Part shown: positions 12,606-16,155 of the stretch, piece by piece
How the letters are laid out: every line of letters starts with the position of its first letter
Position numbering within the stretch: the stretch's first letter is position 1
Source of the DNA: Burkholderiales bacterium
GTDB taxonomy: Bacteria > Pseudomonadota > Gammaproteobacteria > Burkholderiales > Burkholderiaceae_C
Assembly (NCBI GenBank): GCA_011391855.1
Contig: JAABPT010000424.1
Span: forward strand, 1-16,155
Reading direction: 5' to 3'
Length of the DNA: 16,155 bases
Made by a program: the position numbers and the translations under genes
The notes under the pieces: generated by a model
Seen by the model: the letters and a program-made list of their open reading frames with translations, nothing else
What the model was told of the DNA's origin: nothing
Databases searched by the model: none

Positions 12606-13907
12606 CTAAGCCGCCAGCTTGACCACTTGCGCCGCTGGCCTGGCCAGGTGGTCAGCCCACGCGGCCAGCAGCGCGCGCCGCTCTTCGGTGAAGGCCGCGT
12701 GGTTGTAGGCACGGCGCACCCGGTCTTCTTCCTTGTGCGCCAGACAGGCTTCCACGACATCCGGCCGCGCCGCGTTGGTGTCGTTGGCCCATGTGCTGAA
12801 CGTGCCGCGGGCCAGGCCGTGCGGCGTGGTGTCGCCGTGAGCACCGATGCGCTTGAGCACGGCGCGCATGCCCTCGTTGCTCAGCGGTTTGTCCAGGCTC
12901 TGCGGTGTGGGGAACACCCAGCGCGGATGCTGGCCACGCTGCAGCTTGAGCACCTGCACGGCGGCCGCGCTCAGAAAGACATCGTGGTCTTCGCCGCCCT
13001 TCATGCGCGAACCTGGCACCCGCCAGACGGCAGTGTCCAGGTTGATCTCCGACCACTCGCACCCCAGGACCTCACCCGTGCGCGCGGCGCAGAGAACGGC
13101 GAACTCCAGCGCGCGTGCAGCGGTGCCTGGCACGGCGCGGATGCGGGCCAGCAGCGCCGGCGCCTCTCGATAGTCCAGATGGCGCAGCGGCTTGGACGGT
13201 GCGCGCGGCTTCGCCTTGCTCAGCTTCGCCGTGATGGCGGCGGCCGGGTTAAGTGTGCAGCGCTTGTAAAAGATGGCGTCATCGAAGACGCTGCTCAGCC
13301 GTTGAAGGATGCGCCGCACGGTCTCGCCCAGGTCGCCATGACGACGTGCACGCGCATGCGGCTTGATCTTGCTCAGCCCGGTCAGCAGCGGTTGGGGTTC
13401 GATGGTGTGGATAGGCGCATGCCACAGCTCCCTGGGAACGTGGTTTTCCAGGCTCGATATCCACTGCGCAGCGTGGCGCGGGCTGATCTTTGTATCGCGC
13501 TCGACCTCACGCTCGTGGTAGTCCCTGGCGCAGCGGCATAGCGTCCAGTAGTCACGCTGCTTGTCGGCCTTCTTCGTCACCTCGACCTGGCGCGCGGCCT
13601 GGCGGGAATCCTTGCGGGCTTCGACCGGATCAACGCCCAGGCGGACCTGCTCACGGGCTTGGTGTGCGAGCGTCCGTGTCGTCTTGAGCGTGGCGCCTAT
13701 CTGCTGCAGGCTGGCCCGGGGATCAACGCCTAGACCCAGCTCGCGCCGCTTGCCGGCCGGCGAGGTGTAACGGAATGTCCAGCGTGCCACGCCCTCGCGG
13801 ACACGAAGTGTCAGACCTCCTCCGTCCGATAGGTCGCCGTCGCTGGCGTTCATGACCTGGCGCGGTGCCAGGACGTGCAAAGCACGGGAAGACTTGACTG
13901 TCGCCAT
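12606..13907 (-). CDS. P4-type tyrosine recombinase (integrase)
   Basis: This is a 433-residue site-specific tyrosine recombinase, the full length for the P4 group. The N-terminal DUF4102-type arm-binding domain is at about residues 1-90 (DGGGLTLRVREGVARWTFRY and GKRRELGLGVDP). A core-binding domain is at about 120-240, and the catalytic domain at about 245-420 holds R276 (AARTGEV), K303, H363-x3-R367 (HGLARGTFSTWAN), H391 (LAHKEED) and the nucleophile Y401 (RRAYNH). ATG 13907 follows GAGG by seven bases. Its gene lies next to tRNA-Ser with the 186-base attP arm between, so it catalyses insertion at the tRNA 3' end. Confidence 0.96.
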   Translation of the reverse strand: MATVKSSRALHVLAPRQVMNASDGDLSDGGGLTLRVREGVARWTFRYTSPAGKRRELGLGVDPRASLQQIGATLKTTRTLAHQAREQVRLGVDPVEARKDSRQAARQVEVTKKADKQRDYWTLCRCARDYHEREVERDTKISPRHAAQWISSLENHVPRELWHAPIHTIEPQPLLTGLSKIKPHARARRHGDLGETVRRILQRLSSVFDDAIFYKRCTLNPAAAITAKLSKAKPRAPSKPLRHLDYREAPALLARIRAVPGTAARALEFAVLCAARTGEVLGCEWSEINLDTAVWRVPGSRMKGGEDHDVFLSAAAVQVLKLQRGQHPRWVFPTPQSLDKPLSNEGMRAVLKRIGAHGDTTPHGLARGTFSTWANDTNAARPDVVEACLAHKEEDRVRRAYNHAAFTEERRALLAAWADHLARPAAQVVKLAA

Positions 13908-14093
13908 AAGCTCGCCTCAGAAAACCGCCAGATGAACCGCCACTTTTGCGACGGGAGCACCGTGCACGTAGTGGGGACGCAAAGAACACTTTGCAGTCTG
14001 GGGCAGCGAACTTATCGAGTCAAATCAACTACTTACGGGTTTCTCGACCTGCACCTGACTGCACGTAAATGCATGTCTGGGAGGGAGTATCCC
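13908..14093. promoter_or_regulatory. attP-derived arm and integrase promoter region
   Basis: This 186-base gap holds no gene. It carries paired short repeats expected of integrase arm sites: AACCGCCA at 13923-13930 and 13935-13942, and TGCACGTA at 13963-13970 and 14060-14067. It also has GTCAAATCAACTACTTAC at 14019-14036, the partner of the motif left of attL. The integrase promoter must lie here, but I cannot pick one out. Confidence 0.45.
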
Positions 14094-14106
14094 GGCGGAA
14101 AGGGAG
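14094..14106 (+). repeat. attR: 13-bp direct repeat within tRNA-Ser 3' end
   Basis: GGCGGAAAGGGAG is identical and in the same orientation as 3479-3491. It forms the T-stem/acceptor end of the tRNA gene. The preceding base is C, so the present tRNA gene ends CCG instead of CCA. Confidence 0.8.
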
Positions 14107-14183
14107 GGATTCGAACCCTCGGTACTACGAAGTAGTACACCGGATTTCGAGTCCGGCGCATTCGACCACTCTGCCACCTTTCC
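14094..14183 (-). tRNA. tRNA-Ser(CGA)
   Basis: This is a class II serine tRNA on the minus strand. The acceptor stem is GGAAAGG (14183-14177) with CCTTTCC (14103-14097), and the discriminator is G at 14096. The anticodon stem CCGGA/TCCGG holds the loop CTCGAAA, with anticodon CGA at 14149-14147 reading UCG. A long variable arm (GTACTAC/GTAGTAC) and a T arm with GGTTCGAATCC complete it. The encoded end is CC then G, so CCA is not fully encoded and must be completed by CCA-adding enzyme. It is the integration target of the element and lies 43 bases after serS. Confidence 0.95.
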
Positions 14184-14215
14184 GGGGTGCGTTCTCGCCT
14201 GCAGCGAAGCTTTCT

Positions 14216-14221
14216 ATTCTA
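14216..14221 (-). promoter_or_regulatory. Possible -10 box for tRNA-Ser
   Basis: TAGAAT (5 of 6 bases of the consensus) on the minus strand lies about 33 bases before the tRNA 5' end, overlapping the serS 3' flank. A good -35 at 16-18 bases is not evident, so the tRNA may also be read from serS transcripts. Confidence 0.4.
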
Positions 14222-14226
14222 GCGGA

Positions 14227-15561
14227 TCACGGACGCAGCACTTCCAGGCCGCCAAGGTAGGGCCGCAGCGCAGCCGGCACCGCCACGGAACCGTCGGCCT
14301 GCTGGTGGTTCTCCAGCACCGCCACCAGCGTGCGCCCCACCGCCAGACCCGACCCGTTCAGCGTGTGCACGAAGTCGGGCTTGCCGGGCTTGCCGTCGAC
14401 GACGGGGCGGAAACGCGTCTGCATACGCCGCGCCTGGAAAGCCTCGCAATTGCTGCACGAGCTGATCTCGCGGTAGGTGTCCTGCGCCGGCAGCCACACT
14501 TCCAGGTCGTAGGTCTTGGCCGAGCCGAAGCCCATGTCGCCGGTGCACAGCGTGATCACCCGGTACGGCAGCTCCAGTTTCTGCAGCACCGCTTCGGCAT
14601 GGCCCACCATCTGCTCCAGCGCGGCGTCGCTGTGCTCGGGGTGCGTGATCTGCACCATTTCCACCTTGTCGAACTGGTGCTGGCGGATCATGCCGCGCGT
14701 GTCGCGCCCGGCGCTGCCGGCCTCGCTGCGGAAACACGGGCTGTGCGCGGTGAGCTTGATCGGCAGCGCCGCCGCGTCCAGGATCGACTCGCGCACGCTG
14801 TTGGTGAGCGGAATTTCCGACGTCGAGATCAGGTACTGCTCGGTCTGTGCCTCGTCGCCACCGCCCGCACCGGCATCGCCGGTGCCGCCGCGGAAGACCC
14901 AGAACATGTCCTCCTTGAACTTGGGCAGCTGCCCTGTGCCTTCGAGCACCTCGCGGTTCACGATGTACGGCGTCCAGCACTCGGTGTAGCCGTGCTCCTG
15001 CGTCTGCACGTCCAACATGAACTGCGCCAGCGCGCGGTGCAGCCGCGCCGCCGGGCCACGCAGGAAGGTGAAGCGCGAACCCGACAGCTTGGCGCCGGTC
15101 TCGAAGTCCATGCCCAGCGCAGCGCCCACGTCCACATGGTCGCGTGGCGTGAAGTCGAAGCGGCGCGGGGTGCCCCAACGCCGAACTTCCGCGTTGCCAG
15201 TCTCGTCCGCACCTTGCGGCACGCTGGCCTGCGGCAGGTTGGGCAGCGACATCAGCATCTGCTGCAGCTCGGATTGCACCGCCTCCAGGCGCTGCGCACC
15301 CGCGTCGAGTTCGGCGCCGATGCCGCCCACCTCGGCCATCACGGCGGCCGTGTCGCCGCCCTGCGCCTTGAGCTGGCCGATCTGCTTGGACAGCGCATTG
15401 CGCCGCGCCTGCAGCTGTTCGGTGGCGACCTGGATCTGCTTGCGTTCGGCTTCCAGGGCCGTGAAGCGCGCCACGTCCAGGTAGGGCTGCGGGTTCTTGC
15501 GCCGCCCCAGTTGCGCGATCACGCCGGGCAGGTCGCGGCGGAGCAGGTTGATGTCGAGCAT
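14227..15561 (-). CDS. serS: Seryl-tRNA synthetase
   Basis: This is the cytosolic class II synthetase that charges tRNA-Ser (and tRNA-Sec where present) with serine. The 444-residue length is normal. The N-terminal long coiled-coil arm is at about residues 30-105, which grips the tRNA variable arm. Class II motif 2 is FRSEAGSAGRDTRGMIRQHQ at 277-296, and motif 3 is NGSGLAVGRTLVAVLENHQ at 402-420. A glycine/aspartate-rich insert (about 225-236) is a local variation common in betaproteobacteria. The tRNA-Ser gene follows on the same strand and ispH precedes it, the usual Comamonadaceae-type order. Confidence 0.97.
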   Translation of the reverse strand: MLDINLLRRDLPGVIAQLGRRKNPQPYLDVARFTALEAERKQIQVATEQLQARRNALSKQIGQLKAQGGDTAAVMAEVGGIGAELDAGAQRLEAVQSELQQMLMSLPNLPQASVPQGADETGNAEVRRWGTPRRFDFTPRDHVDVGAALGMDFETGAKLSGSRFTFLRGPAARLHRALAQFMLDVQTQEHGYTECWTPYIVNREVLEGTGQLPKFKEDMFWVFRGGTGDAGAGGGDEAQTEQYLISTSEIPLTNSVRESILDAAALPIKLTAHSPCFRSEAGSAGRDTRGMIRQHQFDKVEMVQITHPEHSDAALEQMVGHAEAVLQKLELPYRVITLCTGDMGFGSAKTYDLEVWLPAQDTYREISSCSNCEAFQARRMQTRFRPVVDGKPGKPDFVHTLNGSGLAVGRTLVAVLENHQQADGSVAVPAALRPYLGGLEVLRP

Positions 15562-15593
15562 GGTGTTCCTGACAAGGTTCGGTTGACGTGGAA

Positions 15594-15616
15594 ACGGCGC
15601 CTGCTGGGGGCGCCGT
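15594..15616 (-). terminator. Possible terminator between ispH and serS
   Basis: ACGGCGCC (15616-15609) and GGCGCCGT (15601-15594) form a perfect 8-bp stem with a 7-base loop on the minus strand, followed by TTTCC. The U-tract is short, so termination would be weak or partial. It lies 31 bases after the ispH stop and 32 bases before the serS start. Confidence 0.45.
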
Positions 15617-15647
15617 CTTCGTGGAGGGGGTCCAGGAGGCGGCGGCT

Positions 15648-16155
15648 TCAGGATCGGGACGACACGACCTCGCTCATGCTGCGGTCGCCCAGCCCGCGCG
15701 GCAGCGGAAAGTGCACGTCCTCGGTCACGCCTTCCATCCTGCGGATGCTCAGCGCACCCATTTCGCGCAGCCGCGTGATGACTTGCTGCACCAGGATGTC
15801 TGGCGCCGAGGCGCCGGCGGTGAGACCCACGCGACGGCGGCCCTTGAACCAGGCCGGCTGCAGGTCGTCGGCCCCCTCGACCATGTGCGCCTCGGTGCCC
15901 AGCCGCTCGGCCAGTTCACGCAGGCGGTTGCTGTTGCTGCTGGTGGGGCTGCCGACGACGATGACCACGTCCACCGCCGGTGCCATCACCTTCACGGCGT
16001 CCTGCCGGTTCTGCGTGGCGTAGCAGATGTCCTGTTTCTTCGGCTCGCGCACCTGCGGGAACAGGCGCTTCACTTCGGCCAGGATCGCCGCCGCGTCGTC
16101 CACGCTGAGCGTGGTCTGCGTCACCACCGCCAGCTTGTCGCCGCGCGGTTGCACC
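15648..16155 (-). CDS. ispH: 4-hydroxy-3-methylbut-2-enyl diphosphate reductase, N-terminus outside window
   Basis: This enzyme (LytB) performs the last step of the MEP isoprenoid pathway, reducing HMBPP to IPP and DMAPP with a [4Fe-4S] cluster. The visible 168 residues are the C-terminal half: TQTTLSVDD, the cluster cysteine in QDICYATQNRQ, the substrate-binding SPTSSNSNRL and TAGASAPD, all conserved. The frame is open to the right edge, so the start and the first cluster cysteine lie outside. It precedes serS on the minus strand. Confidence 0.96.
   Translation of the reverse strand, partial: VQPRGDKLAVVTQTTLSVDDAAAILAEVKRLFPQVREPKKQDICYATQNRQDAVKVMAPAVDVVIVVGSPTSSNSNRLRELAERLGTEAHMVEGADDLQPAWFKGRRRVGLTAGASAPDILVQQVITRLREMGALSIRRMEGVTEDVHFPLPRGLGDRSMSEVVSSRS

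Larger units (their letters stand above)
3479..14106 (-). mobile_element. Integrated P4-like satellite or genomic island in tRNA-Ser(CGA)
   Basis: An element of about 10.6 kb is bounded by a 13-bp direct repeat of the tRNA-Ser 3' end, with a P4-type tyrosine integrase beside the tRNA. All genes run on the minus strand in tightly overlapping blocks: integrase, six small proteins, a structured RNA control region, an AlpA-type regulator, a primase/DUF3987 protein with an origin-like palindrome, then small proteins including a Mor-like and a collagen-like one. This layout is that of satellites such as P4 and of replicating integrative elements. Head, tail, terminase, lysis and conjugation genes are not recognisable, so movement would need a helper. 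The nature of the cargo is unclear. Confidence 0.88.

Noticed and set aside
14305..16023. 572-codon plus-strand frame opposite serS and ispH
   Set aside because: It is antisense to two unmistakable housekeeping genes and has no recognisable domain.

Overview
The window is high-GC DNA from a betaproteobacterium, most likely a member of Burkholderiales close to Comamonadaceae. This is judged from the ispH-serS-tRNA-Ser order, the codon use and the look of the proteins; no search was run. It has a chromosomal backbone at both ends and one integrated element of about 10.6 kb in the middle.

Left backbone (1-3478). An ornithine cyclodeaminase/mu-crystallin family gene (cut by the window edge) and an Lrp/AsnC regulator lie in tandem on the minus strand, with five 10-bp-spaced repeat units across their junction. 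Next come a small single-span membrane protein with a perfect ribosome binding site, a divergent intergenic region, and a plus-strand gene for a 451-residue protein of unknown function whose C-terminus resembles the MbcA/ParS/Xre toxin-binding domain.

Integrated element (3479-14106). It is bounded by a 13-bp direct repeat of the 3' end of tRNA-Ser(CGA). A P4-type tyrosine integrase lies beside the tRNA, and every element gene is on the minus strand. After the integrase, a first gene block (12429 to 10629: six small proteins, most joined by ATGA or TGATG stop-start overlaps) leads into a heavily structured control region (10300-10627). That region has a candidate small RNA with its own promoter and intrinsic terminator, placed inside a leader ORF. 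A second long block follows (10302 to 3522): an AlpA-type regulator, two unknown proteins, a primase/DUF3987 helicase-like protein, a TubC-docking/cysteine-motif protein, a Mor-like protein, a collagen-like protein and several unknown small proteins. The 3' end of the primase gene holds a large, symmetric inverted repeat built from twelve copies of a 9-bp repeat, which is a strong candidate for the element's replication origin.

No capsid, tail, terminase, lysis, conjugation, protein repressor or antibiotic-resistance gene is recognisable. The best reading is an integrative, self-replicating satellite or mobilisable island of the P4 kind with RNA-based rather than protein-based control. The most notable points are the origin-like palindrome, the RNA control region, the change of the host tRNA 3' end from CCA to CCG at the insertion, and two perfect palindromes flanking the first cassette gene.

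Right backbone (14094-16155). This holds tRNA-Ser(CGA), serS and the 3' part of ispH, all on the minus strand.
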